64,000 nucleotides of DNA from Desulfovibrio gilichinskyi (GCF_900177375.1 NZ_FWZU01000002.1:731596-795595), one strand, 5' to 3'. Shown: positions 52,709-62,127, counted from the first letter of the stretch. Made by a program: numbers and translations. The notes: generated by a model from the letters alone, not told the origin.

Positions 52709-53564
52709 GACTTTCTCCTTTTTCAATAGGAGTTATTTCCATTAACCCGTGTCCGGTGGACTCGTTGCCGCCAACTTGAAAGAGCTGAGGCTTGGTCTTC
52801 ATTATCTTTGCGGAATATTGGCCGGGGATAGCCGAATTATCTTCTTTGTAAGGCGGGCTTTCAAGCAACTGTCCGAAAAATATGCTTTCTGCCGGAACAA
52901 ATTCTTCATACCAGAGGTTGTCAGACTGTTTAGTTTTACTGAGCTTATTATGGGCGCGTATTTCCATGGCATTGGATGCGAACCATTCAAATGTTTCATC
53001 AGAAACAAGGGCCAGTCTGCTTTTTAAGTAATCAGGGACTCCGTATGACGGCAAATTAAGTTCTTCTGATTCAGCCTTTAGCTTGATGTCCTCAAGGTAC
53101 ACTTCGTTTATGGCTGCCAATGCAGATGATTTGATTGTGTTATCATCTATGTCTGTTATTTTAAATGGTTTGATTTCTTGTTTTGCCAAGGTTTCATTAA
53201 ATCTGCTTAACTGAAGCGGGCAGGTGATTATAAAAAATGTTCGGGCGCTTGCTCTTACAGGAATATAAAGCACCTGTGCGTCAACGAAACCTAGTAATCC
53301 CGCACCATTTTTATCTGCTTTTTCTGAATCTGGACCGAAAGCCGCTGTTACTTCAGCATCATCCCACTTTTCATTGCAAGTATTGTTTTTACTGCGCTGG
53401 CAAATATTTCTCCAGACTCCTTTAAGAGAGGTTGCCGGGATGAACGGGAAATTGGTATACCGTTCACGGACAACGGGTCGGTCTATGCCGTCACCGGATT
53501 CAGTCGCGCCGCAATGCAGAGGTGTTACAGCTCTATATATAAGTATTTTTGAATCAGTAAACAT
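52698..53564 (-). CDS. cmr4: Type III-B backbone RNase Cmr4
   Basis: A 288-residue RAMP of the Cmr4/Cas7 family. LIYRAVTPLHCGATESGDGIDRPVVRE at the start is characteristic and includes the Asp region used for target-RNA cleavage at 6-nt intervals; FIPATSLKGVWRN is the conserved RAMP loop. The C-terminal VGGNESTGHGLMEI is the G-rich motif. Several copies form the backbone of the complex. It lies 2 nt after cmr3 and overlaps cmr5. Confidence 0.92.
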   Translation of the reverse strand: MFTDSKILIYRAVTPLHCGATESGDGIDRPVVRERYTNFPFIPATSLKGVWRNICQRSKNNTCNEKWDDAEVTAAFGPDSEKADKNGAGLLGFVDAQVLYIPVRASARTFFIITCPLQLSRFNETLAKQEIKPFKITDIDDNTIKSSALAAINEVYLEDIKLKAESEELNLPSYGVPDYLKSRLALVSDETFEWFASNAMEIRAHNKLSKTKQSDNLWYEEFVPAESIFFGQLLESPPYKEDNSAIPGQYSAKIMKTKPQLFQVGGNESTGHGLMEITPIEKGESHGE

Positions 53565-53566
53565 GA

Positions 53567-54751
53567 CTACTCCTGACTGTTTGAAATAGGGTTGCCGAGC
53601 AGGCAGAGGCCGAAACCTTGCGCTCTTAAGAAATCATTATCGCCGATAACTTGTCCGTTCAGTTTGATTATTTTTTCCAGTTGATCAGCTTTTGCCTTGA
53701 AGTGGTATACACTGCCAGCCGGAACAAAACCTCTCGCGGGCCTTTGTTGTCTTTTATGGATGTCATATCCACCGAGATAAAAAGGCTTGCCGACGGCTGC
53801 CGTCAATAATGTTGCTTTTACATTTCCGGCACTGCTCTTGATAATACACTCTTTGTTGCTGTCTGATTCGGGTCTCCAGCCTCCATCGAAATATGCCGGA
53901 GTTGCTATGTAGATACGAAATGATACATAGCCCTCTTTGTCTGGCGTGATGGTGTTAATGGATGCGTCAGGCCATCTCAGATCTGAAGTAGCCACTGAAC
54001 CGCAGCGGCGTTCACCGGCTACAGCAAGAGAACCCTGCGTGTCAGTGATGATATCCTTAAGAATTTGAAGAGAAGTACTGTCATTGCTCCCCCATTTGCA
54101 GAGCAAGCGGGCATTGCGTTTGCTGTTCATTCTGACATGTTTCAGCGAAAACAGGATGGCATCTTTTCCCGCGTTGGTCTCCGGATTTATACCCACATTG
54201 GTGCGGAGTTCCGGGGTCCAGAGCTCGTCCTGCGGGTAAATATCTTTGTTCAGTTCGAGTGATATCTCTTCTTCTGAATTTAGATAACGGGTCAGCGAAG
54301 ACGCACTTATCCACATTATGTTTGTGGATTTAGGCAGTTTTTTACCTTCCGGTGGAATTAAAAGGTGCTCCAGATCCAGACTTGATGTTGAGGAGTTGTT
54401 TTTTATGATCCTAAAAGTTGAAATGGTATATTCGCCGTTCTTTCCACTTTTCACATAACCGTCTAGCGGCATCGGGAACATTATTTGTCCGTCAACTACC
54501 GGTAGAGGTCCTTTTTGGAACAGATCTCCGGCAGATTCTGTGTCTCCGAACCATTTTGGCCAGCCCGGATCCATCTTATTACGTCCAAGTGCCGCAAAGT
54601 TTTGGGTTACGAAAATCCCTCCTCTCATTGCCCCGAACATTACCGACGGAGGGGGAGGAAAGATTGAATCAACTGCATGTGCTTCATTGACTCCGAAGCT
54701 GCGACCGTCTCGACAGAATATTGTATCAAGAGGTGCTATTTCTACAAACAT
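53567..54751 (-). CDS. cmr3: Type III-B subunit Cmr3 (Cas5-like)
   Basis: A 394-residue Cmr3. The N-terminal FVEIAPLDTIFCRDGRSFG is the family hallmark. It also has the conserved PPPSVMFGAMRGGI and a late PAGSVYHFKA segment; the C-terminal GFGLCLLG is the RAMP G-rich loop. Cmr3 recognises the 5' handle of the crRNA and joins Cas10. It overlaps the cmr2 stop by 10 nt, indicating translational coupling. Confidence 0.92.
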   Translation of the reverse strand: MFVEIAPLDTIFCRDGRSFGVNEAHAVDSIFPPPPSVMFGAMRGGIFVTQNFAALGRNKMDPGWPKWFGDTESAGDLFQKGPLPVVDGQIMFPMPLDGYVKSGKNGEYTISTFRIIKNNSSTSSLDLEHLLIPPEGKKLPKSTNIMWISASSLTRYLNSEEEISLELNKDIYPQDELWTPELRTNVGINPETNAGKDAILFSLKHVRMNSKRNARLLCKWGSNDSTSLQILKDIITDTQGSLAVAGERRCGSVATSDLRWPDASINTITPDKEGYVSFRIYIATPAYFDGGWRPESDSNKECIIKSSAGNVKATLLTAAVGKPFYLGGYDIHKRQQRPARGFVPAGSVYHFKAKADQLEKIIKLNGQVIGDNDFLRAQGFGLCLLGNPISNSQE

Positions 54752-56733
54752 TGCATTCTCCAGATGTTGCGAAGAGTTATCAGGGTTGACGCTATAAAGG
54801 TCGGAGCATTGTTGCGGAAATCCGTCCTGTCGTTATTTCCGATTGGAGTTATGTCTCCTCGGTTGCGGAGTGTATTCTCTGCATCAATTGCTTCGTAGAA
54901 TTCATTTAGTCTTTCCTGAACCTGCTTAATTTCCTCGTCTTTGGTTGCCCTGTTAGTGGCTATTCTGCCCATGACGATTGACTTTATGAGTTCTGGATCA
55001 TTGCTGTCGCCTTTCTCCATAATGGAAAGATCTCGGAGAAGGTCATGCATAGATTTTGATGATATTTTTTTGGTGTCAAAAAGATCCCGCATGCCGGGTA
55101 ACTTTTTGTCGTCATCTTCGCTAACATCTTTTACGTTTCCGTCTATCCATTCATTCAGTTTCCATCCACTCGTTTCAGTTGGTAGAACTGTGGCACTGAC
55201 TTCACTGCCGCCTTTGTAAACGGTAATCGCAAGGGCATCTTTCTCTTCGGCCTTGGCTTTTCCATTCAAGGTTACTTCGGCGTTATCCAGCAGGCGGTGC
55301 AGCGGATAGCTATCCGGAGCAAAAAGCAGGGCAACGCTGAGTGTTGCTTTGATTGGATGGTTGTCTTCGTCTGTGTATGTGATCCCGCCGAGTTTCTCAC
55401 GATAAATACGTCTAAGCTCACAGGCTGCATTGATTGCAGTGTCAACGGGCATTACCGCGAGTACATCGTCCCCGCCTGCATAGATTATCCGGCCGCAGAC
55501 ATTTTCGCCTTCTATTGTGGCAAAGGCTTGTTCTGAAAAATCCTTCAGAGCATTGCTGAGTATTCTTAGCGATTGTTCATTCTTGCAGGCATCTACAAAA
55601 CGGCCCATAGAGTCGCCGTCGGCGGATAATAGAGCGTAATGTCCGGGAGGTGTTCCTGCGCCTATTTCCTCAGTATAATCGGTTAAATCTCGTCTTTCTT
55701 CTGCTATAGGGTCTGACTGAGTATTTTTATTTTCTTTAATATTTTCATTAGCAAAATCTGTTTTGCGGAAACATTGTGCTTCGCAGGTCAGTAGCTTTTC
55801 AAATATATCATCTGGTAGATTACAGCCTTTCTTCATTTCAGAAAGGGCCGGAATTACATCTCTAGTAACTTCGTTGAATTCAATATCGTCGCTTTTTTTA
55901 AGGTCAGACCATTTATCAAAAAATGCTTCGAAAACATCAGCCTTAAAGTCATCGTTTTCCGATTTTTCAATAATTCTCTTACGCCACATGGCTGTAGCTA
56001 CTGCACAGGTTGAGGGGAAATGGTGCGTATCTTCATCAGTGCGAGCCTTTACGCGTTTAGCAAGACCTATAGCTGAAAATCGTTCACCCTTTCGGGCAAG
56101 CTTACTGGCGTTGCGCAGTTCGCGTCCTTCGTGGTCTCGAATACATTTACGGGAAAGCTTAAGCCACCAATCTTTTGTAAACTGGTCAGGGTTTTTATCG
56201 GAAGGAGGTTGTGGTGCCAGTGCAGACAGGTTGGTTTGCAAGGTACATTTCATACCAGGTTCTTCCTGCTGATAGAACATGCGGGTTCGCTTAGCAGCAT
56301 CAAACCTTTGATTAAGCTTGATAAGCGAGTTTTCAAATGAAGAACCCAGCTCAACGGCACTCCACACAGTTTCAAGGAATCCCGAAGTCTGTCTGGCTAT
56401 GACTGTATTTAACAGGTCGTTGTCTATTGATAGCTTTTGAGATTTTACAGCCGCGGCAATCTGGTCATAAAAATCTTGTTTGATGTCGTCAATAATTTGT
56501 TTGGCCAGTTCTGACGGTTCGGAATCGGTTTTCAGAACCATAACATTGGGCATGTTCGCCTTTGATCTGTTGGCAGGCAGAACAGGATAAATAAGCTTGT
56601 CGCCGAGTTTACCAGCCGCTTCTTTCATGAGGTCACTGAGCATGCAGCTTCCTGAACAGAGGTCTTCCAGTTTGCGTGCGGCAGTAATGAATCCGTGGAC
56701 AGGTCCGAATCCTATTTTAATGAGATAGGGCAT
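54742..56733 (-). CDS. cmr2: Cas10/Cmr2 cyclase subunit lacking the HD domain
   Basis: A 663-residue Cas10 of the Cmr2 type. It begins directly with the first palm-like domain (IGFGPVHGFITAARKLEDLCSGSCMLSDL), with no N-terminal HD nuclease domain, which usually adds about 200 residues. The second palm domain keeps the cyclase motif AGGDDVLAV at about residues 417-425, so cyclic oligoadenylate synthesis on target-RNA binding is expected. The C-terminal domain is helical. Without the HD site this complex should not cut ssDNA, and immunity would depend on Cmr4 RNA cleavage and on cOA-activated effectors. Start and stop overlap neighbouring cmr genes. Confidence 0.92.
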   Translation of the reverse strand: MPYLIKIGFGPVHGFITAARKLEDLCSGSCMLSDLMKEAAGKLGDKLIYPVLPANRSKANMPNVMVLKTDSEPSELAKQIIDDIKQDFYDQIAAAVKSQKLSIDNDLLNTVIARQTSGFLETVWSAVELGSSFENSLIKLNQRFDAAKRTRMFYQQEEPGMKCTLQTNLSALAPQPPSDKNPDQFTKDWWLKLSRKCIRDHEGRELRNASKLARKGERFSAIGLAKRVKARTDEDTHHFPSTCAVATAMWRKRIIEKSENDDFKADVFEAFFDKWSDLKKSDDIEFNEVTRDVIPALSEMKKGCNLPDDIFEKLLTCEAQCFRKTDFANENIKENKNTQSDPIAEERRDLTDYTEEIGAGTPPGHYALLSADGDSMGRFVDACKNEQSLRILSNALKDFSEQAFATIEGENVCGRIIYAGGDDVLAVMPVDTAINAACELRRIYREKLGGITYTDEDNHPIKATLSVALLFAPDSYPLHRLLDNAEVTLNGKAKAEEKDALAITVYKGGSEVSATVLPTETSGWKLNEWIDGNVKDVSEDDDKKLPGMRDLFDTKKISSKSMHDLLRDLSIMEKGDSNDPELIKSIVMGRIATNRATKDEEIKQVQERLNEFYEAIDAENTLRNRGDITPIGNNDRTDFRNNAPTFIASTLITLRNIWRMQCL

Positions 56734-57752
56734 TATTCATCACCCCCGCTGAAGCTGACTGATTTCGGGAAGTGTTTTTTTAAAACTCGATTACCTGCCT
56801 CTTCATCGATATTTTTCAGGACCATGCGTTTGTTAAATATCAGGGCAGCAGGGTAGAACGTGTCGTTGATTTTCAATGGTCGCAGGTGGATATGCGAGGT
56901 CATTCGCTCTGTTGAGATCGGTTTATCCTTGTCGTCTGTGAACTTGGTTGGTGCTTTTATGTCCTTAAACGGCAATCCCCAGAAGGCTTTTTGATCTCCC
57001 TTAAGGTCCTCGCGAATTAATTTCCAGCGTTGCGCAAACCAGTTAAGAGGTGCGTTGCTGTCATTTAGTCTAATATCATCGCTATATCTAAGTTCGAAGG
57101 GGATGGCTGGATTTTCACCGAGACCAAGTTCAGTACTGATAACTTTCCAAAGCTCAGCTAGAGGTAGTTTTTCCAGCTCTTGAAAACCCTGAAGTACGGT
57201 TTCTGCATTCTGCTGTTCTTTTATTCCAAGAAATTTCATGCACCCTCCTGCTCTGGTAGAGCGGGAGCCTATGGAACCAAAGGTTATCCAGAGAATGGAG
57301 TAAGCAACGAGTTTTTTCAAATCTTCCTTTTGCTCTGGCCGACAGCTTAGTTCTATGGTGAACTTACTTCCTTTAGAGAGACATTTTTGCCCCACACGGT
57401 TGCTTTCATTTTTGCTTTTAGTTTTTGCGGTTGATGGAGCAGCAAAAAACCAGAGATATCCCACGCAAGCCCGATATTGCGGATCCGTCCACCAATCTTC
57501 GGTTTCACTGCGGTTGACTATCAGTTTTTTTTTCCTGAATCTGACAGGAGATTGCCCCGTATCCGTTGAACCTAATAATTTAGCAACGTTCTCTTGGCTC
57601 ATTCCACAGGCCTGCATCCACCAGCGGATTTGTCCACGGATTGAGGTCTCCCGCAGCTCCGCAGCATTGCTGACTGAAGTGTTTGAGCTGACACCGCCTC
57701 CGAAGCAGGGAGTGATGAATTCAGCTGATAATTCAACTTTGATTCTCGGCAT
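56733..57752 (-). CDS. cmr1: Type III-B subunit Cmr1
   Basis: A 339-residue RAMP and first gene of the cmr operon, with AAAGGA before its ATG. The Cmr1 motif is clear: TPCFGGGVSSN then RETSIRGQIRWWMQA. A second glycine-rich region GSIGSRSTRAGGCM at about 150-163 is also typical. Cmr1 sits at the 3' end of the crRNA. It is transcribed divergently from the two-TM protein at 57906, with a 153-bp shared promoter region. Confidence 0.92.
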   Translation of the reverse strand: MPRIKVELSAEFITPCFGGGVSSNTSVSNAAELRETSIRGQIRWWMQACGMSQENVAKLLGSTDTGQSPVRFRKKKLIVNRSETEDWWTDPQYRACVGYLWFFAAPSTAKTKSKNESNRVGQKCLSKGSKFTIELSCRPEQKEDLKKLVAYSILWITFGSIGSRSTRAGGCMKFLGIKEQQNAETVLQGFQELEKLPLAELWKVISTELGLGENPAIPFELRYSDDIRLNDSNAPLNWFAQRWKLIREDLKGDQKAFWGLPFKDIKAPTKFTDDKDKPISTERMTSHIHLRPLKINDTFYPAALIFNKRMVLKNIDEEAGNRVLKKHFPKSVSFSGGDE

Positions 57753-57905
57753 GTTTATCCTTTAGTTGATAAAATGGTCATGTTTATCTAATTAAATATA
57801 GGACAAAAGTTTTATAGTTTGTTATCCCTCCGAGATTGCATACAATATCCGGTTGCGTTATACAAGGATGGTTTTAAAATAATATAAGTATTTGGAGGGG
57901 AAATT

Positions 57906-58475
57906 ATGGCAAAGAAAACAAAGTTTTGGAAGTATTTGATTAATGAAAGTGAATTAGTAGGAATTTTATTGATTGTTTTTGTTCCAGTGTCCTTTTTACT
58001 TTCCAACTGGGATAGTTTCGAATTTAATAAAAATTTTCTAACTCAGACATGGAACATTTTTGAACCTATAGTAGGGTCTATTACTTTAGGCGTAGCTATT
58101 GTTTTGTATGTGGCAAATTTGAGAGAAGCGTGGGAGGAAGACTTACCAAAGTTGCTTACTGCGGAGTTTCGCTGTAACGATGATGGAAGCCTGATCATGA
58201 GGGCAGACAATGTTCCATTTGCTGAAGAGAGCGATATCCGAGCTTGGGGGCAGCAGCTTGGAGCTCAGATGAGTGGAGCCAACAGAGGATTAAAATATTT
58301 TAGAATTGAAACAAGTGAACGGATTAGTGAGTCCGGTGACTATAAGGAATACAAAATAGTATTTTTCCTGCGAGAAATTCCCGAAGAGGTCCGTGCGCAT
58401 TATGATAATGGAGAGTTCGTCAATATCCGTGATAAGGATGGTAAGCTTGACCTTTTTATTGAGGAAAGGTGTTAA
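57906..58475 (+). CDS. Two-TM membrane protein, CRISPR-linked family, copy A
   Basis: A 189-residue protein with GGAGGGG before the ATG. Two membrane segments lie at about 17-34 and 52-71. A cytosolic domain follows whose signature DIRAWGQQLGAQ is at 110-121, preceded by LLTAEFRCNDDGSLIMRA. The C-terminal half alternates beta strands and charged turns and ends IEERC. It is closely related to the gene at 60085 and more distantly to the one at 62825. It sits between the divergent cmr operon and CRISPR array 1. Architecture and setting suggest a cOA-gated membrane effector comparable to Csx23, but I cannot confirm homology. No CARF or SAVED motif is visible. Confidence 0.75.
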   Translation: MAKKTKFWKYLINESELVGILLIVFVPVSFLLSNWDSFEFNKNFLTQTWNIFEPIVGSITLGVAIVLYVANLREAWEEDLPKLLTAEFRCNDDGSLIMRADNVPFAEESDIRAWGQQLGAQMSGANRGLKYFRIETSERISESGDYKEYKIVFFLREIPEEVRAHYDNGEFVNIRDKDGKLDLFIEERC

Positions 58476-58489
58476 TGCTAACAATGTTC

Positions 58490-58721
58490 GAGTGATTTCT
58501 ATTTTGAATAGTGCTTTTTGTAATTGACTAAAATTCTTGATAAAATTGTTGTTTCTGATTATATTTATAAAAAAGGCTGGCGCAAGTTAGTTAATTCAAT
58601 GGGTTGGAGCCCATTTTAGGCCGTTTTTGAGGTGTAAAAAAGTCGAAAAAGAGTCCAAAATAAATCGCCAGCGTATTTGCCCTTCTTAGACCGCATGGTT
58701 AAAGGGCTCCCAGAGGGTGCT
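58490..58721 (+). promoter_or_regulatory. Leader of CRISPR array 1
   Basis: A 232-nt leader that matches the leader of array 2 (62128-62359) without any gap. About a dozen substitutions are all in the distal half; roughly 110 nt next to the first repeat are identical. It contains a conserved promoter with -35 TTGATA (58537-58542), 17-bp spacing and -10 TATATT (58560-58565), likely driving pre-crRNA transcription on the plus strand. Confidence 0.85.
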
Positions 58722-59040
58722 GTATAAATGGGCTCCGCCAATTGAGGCATTAAGACCTGAGTAACATCCGCACTGGAGCGGTTCGCTATTGTATAAATGG
58801 GCTCCGCCAATTGCGGCATTAAGACGTGCTACTTGTATAAACTGGTACAGACGTAAAACGACCAGTATAAATGGGCTCCGCCAATTGAGGCATTAAGACT
58901 TTCATTGTTACCTTTTGAGCAAATGAGCGAGTTGGTATAAATGGGCTCCGCCAATTGAGGCATTAAGACTCTTGTGCCTTATCCATCCTTATCCATTCAA
59001 GAGCATTTTTGTATAAATGGGCTCCGCCAATTGAGGCATT
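58722..59040 (+). CRISPR. CRISPR array 1, five repeats and four spacers
   Basis: The repeat is 35 nt, beginning GTATAAATGGGCTCC and ending GGCATTAAGAC. Copies start at 58722, 58791, 58865, 58935 and 59011. Spacers are 34, 39, 35 and 41 nt. Repeat 2 has one substitution (GAGG to GCGG). The last copy keeps only its first 30 nt, which fixes the reading direction as plus, with the leader on the left. After Cas6 cleavage the crRNA 5' handle would be ATTAAGAC. It is followed directly by a terminator and then cas6. Confidence 0.96.
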
Positions 59041-59042
59041 TG

Positions 59043-59078
59043 AAACAAGCTTTGCTTAATTGCGAAGCTTGTTTTTTT
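59043..59078 (+). terminator. Intrinsic terminator of CRISPR array 1
   Basis: AAACAAGCTT (59043-59052) pairs with AAGCTTGTTT (59065-59074), extended inward by three more pairs to a 6-nt loop, and followed by a T-run. It overlaps the end of the degenerate last repeat. Confidence 0.88.
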
Positions 59079-59172
59079 TATTTTGTAAGGCTCTGCATCT
59101 ATTGCGAAATGGTGTTAGAGGTCGTATAGTTTGCGTCTTCTGATAATTTTTATTTGTATAAGGAAATTTAGC

Positions 59173-60051
59173 ATGCATATTCCGGTTCGCCAGTTTCGTT
59201 TTTCCTTTGTTTTAACCCGCTCGGTACAATGCTCTGTTTATCATGGCAGTGCAGTCCGCGGATTGATTCTGGCAGCCGTCTTTGGCGATTATGCTACGCC
59301 TAAAAGTAATGCACATAATTTACCTGTGGGCATGGTTCCTGTTGTTTGCGAGTTCGGAAGAATGAAGATGGCGGCAGGGGAGGTTTATACCTTTGGCATT
59401 AATTGCGTCGGGGATAGTGCTGATGAATTAGCAGAAAATATGGTTGAGTTGGCAGAAAGATTTACAGAAATAGGGCAACGCAGTCTTGATTCTTGGGAAG
59501 AAAATCCTCCTGTTTTTGGTGGTAATTTTCATGATCTGAAAATGACAGAATTGCCTGTTGCCTCTGCTTATAATGAGGATGGAGATTTGCAGTGCGGGAT
59601 ACATGAGGGGGAGGTTACAGTTCAATTTGTGTCTCCGCTGAAAATGCGTAGCCCTGATGAATTTAGTGAGCGATTTCCCCTGCAAGGAAATCGCTGTTTT
59701 GTTGTGAAGCATTTTTTCAAACAGCTTTGGAGTCATGTTAACAAAGTTTCTCCACTCAAACCATTATCAGAGATGGCAGATTTAGATGGTGTGGAGATAT
59801 TGGATAAACAATTTGTGCAGATTGAGACTCCTTTGCGGGGTAATCACAGTGTTCCGGTAAATAAGCATAAGCGTAAAACAATTGAAGGCGTGCAAGGGCA
59901 TGTTGCTTTCGCCAATGTACCTGAAGAATGGCGTGTTTTGCTGTGGTACGGGCAATATGTTCATGTGGGCGGCAATAAGGCTTATGGATGTGGGCGTTAT
60001 GTGTTGCGAGGGGCTGAGGACCATACCTTTGCATGCCGTGGAGTTTTATAA
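59173..60051 (+). CDS. cas6: CRISPR pre-crRNA endonuclease Cas6
   Basis: A 292-residue protein of the Cas6 C-terminal (PF10040) type. The closing segment GVQGHVAFANVPEEWRVLLWYGQYVHVGGNKAYGCGRY contains the G-rich loop and the conserved GQ-x-HVG-x-x-x-AYGCGRY ending. The early YHGSAVRGLI is also typical. I start it at the ATG at 59173, which has AAGGA 9 nt ahead; an upstream TTG adds a hydrophobic stretch not expected in Cas6. It should cut the repeats of both arrays. Position is 130 bp after array 1 and 33 nt before a two-TM gene, with which it probably shares a transcript. Confidence 0.88.
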   Translation: MHIPVRQFRFSFVLTRSVQCSVYHGSAVRGLILAAVFGDYATPKSNAHNLPVGMVPVVCEFGRMKMAAGEVYTFGINCVGDSADELAENMVELAERFTEIGQRSLDSWEENPPVFGGNFHDLKMTELPVASAYNEDGDLQCGIHEGEVTVQFVSPLKMRSPDEFSERFPLQGNRCFVVKHFFKQLWSHVNKVSPLKPLSEMADLDGVEILDKQFVQIETPLRGNHSVPVNKHKRKTIEGVQGHVAFANVPEEWRVLLWYGQYVHVGGNKAYGCGRYVLRGAEDHTFACRGVL

Positions 60052-60084
60052 ATAGGATTTTCCGTCTGCTAGGAGGGGAGGATC

Positions 60085-60765
60085 ATGGGGAAAAAAAATG
60101 AATTTTATAAATATTTCAAAAAAGAAAGTAGGTTGGTTGGTGTGCTGTTGCTTTTTTTTATTCCATTTTCTCTTTTGCTGTCTGACTGGGAAAATTTTGA
60201 TTTGAGCAAGGAATTTCTGACTAAAAATTGGAATATATTTGAACCTATAGTGGGAATATTGACCTTGATTGTAGCTTTGGCCTTGTTTGTGGTTAATAAG
60301 CGTAAATCGTGGGAAGACAGCTTGCCAAAGGTTCTGACTGCCGAATTTGTGTATGCAAAGGATGGTAGTTTGCTTATGAAAGCTGAACGTTTTCCTGTTG
60401 CCAGTGAAGGTGATCTACGGGCGTGGGGACAGCAGCTTGGAGCACAGATTTTGTTTGGTGAGCGTTCGTTTCAATATTTTAAGCTCCGCACAAGCAGTAG
60501 TGTTAATGATGACGGACTTTCGAAGGATTACGTAGTCATTTTCTATTTGGAGGATATTCCAAGATTGCTCAAACCCGTGCATGAAGTAAATGAATGGGTA
60601 TTGCTGAAGGAAGATGGAAATGGAAAGGTTTGCAGGACACGTCTTTCTTTCAATTCTTCATCTGATGAAGGGAAGCCGTTTGAGCGTTTTATAGAGGAGA
60701 GGCCGAAAGGGGAAGTCTTTAAAAATCAAAAAATATTTGTAAAAGAGGGAAATTTGATTTCCTGA
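60085..60765 (+). CDS. Two-TM membrane protein, CRISPR-linked family, copy B
   Basis: A 226-residue paralogue of the gene at 57906. Membrane segments lie at about 17-34 and 52-71. WNIFEPIVG between them and LRAWGQQLGAQ at 111-121 occupy the same residue numbers as in copy A. The cytosolic domain is about 40 residues longer at the C-terminus (PFERFIEERPKGEVF then a basic tail). AGGAGGGGAGG precedes the ATG, a very strong ribosome binding site. It follows cas6 by 33 nt, so it is probably co-expressed with crRNA processing. Predicted role: membrane effector or sensor of the type III response, inferred from context only. Confidence 0.75.
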   Translation: MGKKNEFYKYFKKESRLVGVLLLFFIPFSLLLSDWENFDLSKEFLTKNWNIFEPIVGILTLIVALALFVVNKRKSWEDSLPKVLTAEFVYAKDGSLLMKAERFPVASEGDLRAWGQQLGAQILFGERSFQYFKLRTSSSVNDDGLSKDYVVIFYLEDIPRLLKPVHEVNEWVLLKEDGNGKVCRTRLSFNSSSDEGKPFERFIEERPKGEVFKNQKIFVKEGNLIS

Positions 60766-60927
60766 TCATTTGTGAAGATTTGTTCTATTTGCATGGATTT
60801 GAACTCTAAAAAAGTAAATCAAATTATTTAACATTTACTAAAAGATAGGATTGAACCACAGCCACAAAAAGGATATATCAAAAATAACAACACCCCATCT
60901 GATCACATAAAAACATCAGGAATTAAG

Positions 60928-61926
60928 ATGGATAACTACGATAAAGATATTGAAATTATTCGTATGGAACTAAATACGATTGATGAATCCATTAAATCGA
61001 AACGTGGTACTTTAAAAATAATTATTAATACTTTTATTATAATGAACTCTGGGCTATTTTTCCTCCTTTTTAAGTACATCGGAAAAACCAGTTCATCCCA
61101 CACATTAATTCTATCAATTTTTTCTTATTTAAACTTTGTTGCAATCTGGGCCCTAATATCATTAGCTTCTCGCAAACTAGCTGAACTATATTCTTTAATG
61201 TATTATCAGAATAGAATTAGACGAAAAATAATTAAAGCGATAAATAATACTAACTGGGCTAATACAAAAGAACTCGCCCTAGACTATCTACAAAATAACA
61301 AACCCGTAATCCCAAAAACATTAATTTATTTTGTTCCGTATATTTTAGCGCTCTACAACTTCTCGTTACTGATGAGTTTTAACATATTATTATACTATAA
61401 AAATGAAGATTATTGTATCTGGGGCTTGTTAGCAATAATGATGGGTATCATCGTATTTTACCCCAATGTTTGCACTAGATTTTGGATAAGAACTGTCCCA
61501 ATTTGGGGAAGTATTAAATTTAGTGAGGTAGATAAAAAAATAAGATCACTACATAAAAATCGCAAAAAAAGAAAAAAGAAAACACAAGCAAAAGTTTTTA
61601 AAACAATACTTATATCATTTTTTGTAATATATGTAACACTGTGGTTGTATAAATTAATAAATAAAGATAATTTTATAAATTACACATTAAACTCTCACCT
61701 TATACAATCAGTAATGGTCTCTATCTTTGTGATTTTTGTAATTATTAGGCTAGATTATGAAATCTTAATTAACACTAACAACTCACCGCTTAAGCCACTA
61801 TACAGTAAAACTGAGTCCCTTTTAAAAAAAATATACCTTAAATATTTTCAACATGTTTTATATCAAAAAGAAAATACTATATTTGCCATATACTATACAT
61901 CTGTCTTTATTGCTGTAAGCATCTAG
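60928..61926 (+). CDS. AT-rich polytopic membrane protein of unknown function
   Basis: A 332-residue protein with AGGAA before the ATG. An amphipathic N-terminal helix (residues 1-28) precedes about six membrane segments, in pairs near 30-75, 130-180 and 230-285, separated by a strongly basic loop KKRKKKT near 212. Base composition is markedly more AT-rich than cas6 or the cmr genes, and codons end mostly in A or T, so it was probably acquired separately. I recognise no family. It lies between copy B and the second leader, inside the segment bracketed by the two arrays. It could be another defence effector or an unrelated insertion. Confidence 0.65.
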   Translation: MDNYDKDIEIIRMELNTIDESIKSKRGTLKIIINTFIIMNSGLFFLLFKYIGKTSSSHTLILSIFSYLNFVAIWALISLASRKLAELYSLMYYQNRIRRKIIKAINNTNWANTKELALDYLQNNKPVIPKTLIYFVPYILALYNFSLLMSFNILLYYKNEDYCIWGLLAIMMGIIVFYPNVCTRFWIRTVPIWGSIKFSEVDKKIRSLHKNRKKRKKKTQAKVFKTILISFFVIYVTLWLYKLINKDNFINYTLNSHLIQSVMVSIFVIFVIIRLDYEILINTNNSPLKPLYSKTESLLKKIYLKYFQHVLYQKENTIFAIYYTSVFIAVSI

Positions 61927-62127
61927 AATCGTTATATCTAAAAGGATCTACTCTTTTTACTCCAAAATCTGCCGCATGTTTTAAGTTACTGACCAATTCA
62001 CAGCCGTATACATAAAAAAGCATTGGGATTTGGCAGGTTACACACAGTGTCTATTCGAATCATTATATTGTGATATGATTACAGGTAGTTATTGGGTTGA
62101 ACTATAAAGCGGATACTAAAAATACTT

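Noticed and set aside
58616..58819. Minus-strand open frame with repeated MPQLAEPIY
   Set aside because: It is the translation of CRISPR repeats in array 1; the repeated peptide comes from the repeat itself.
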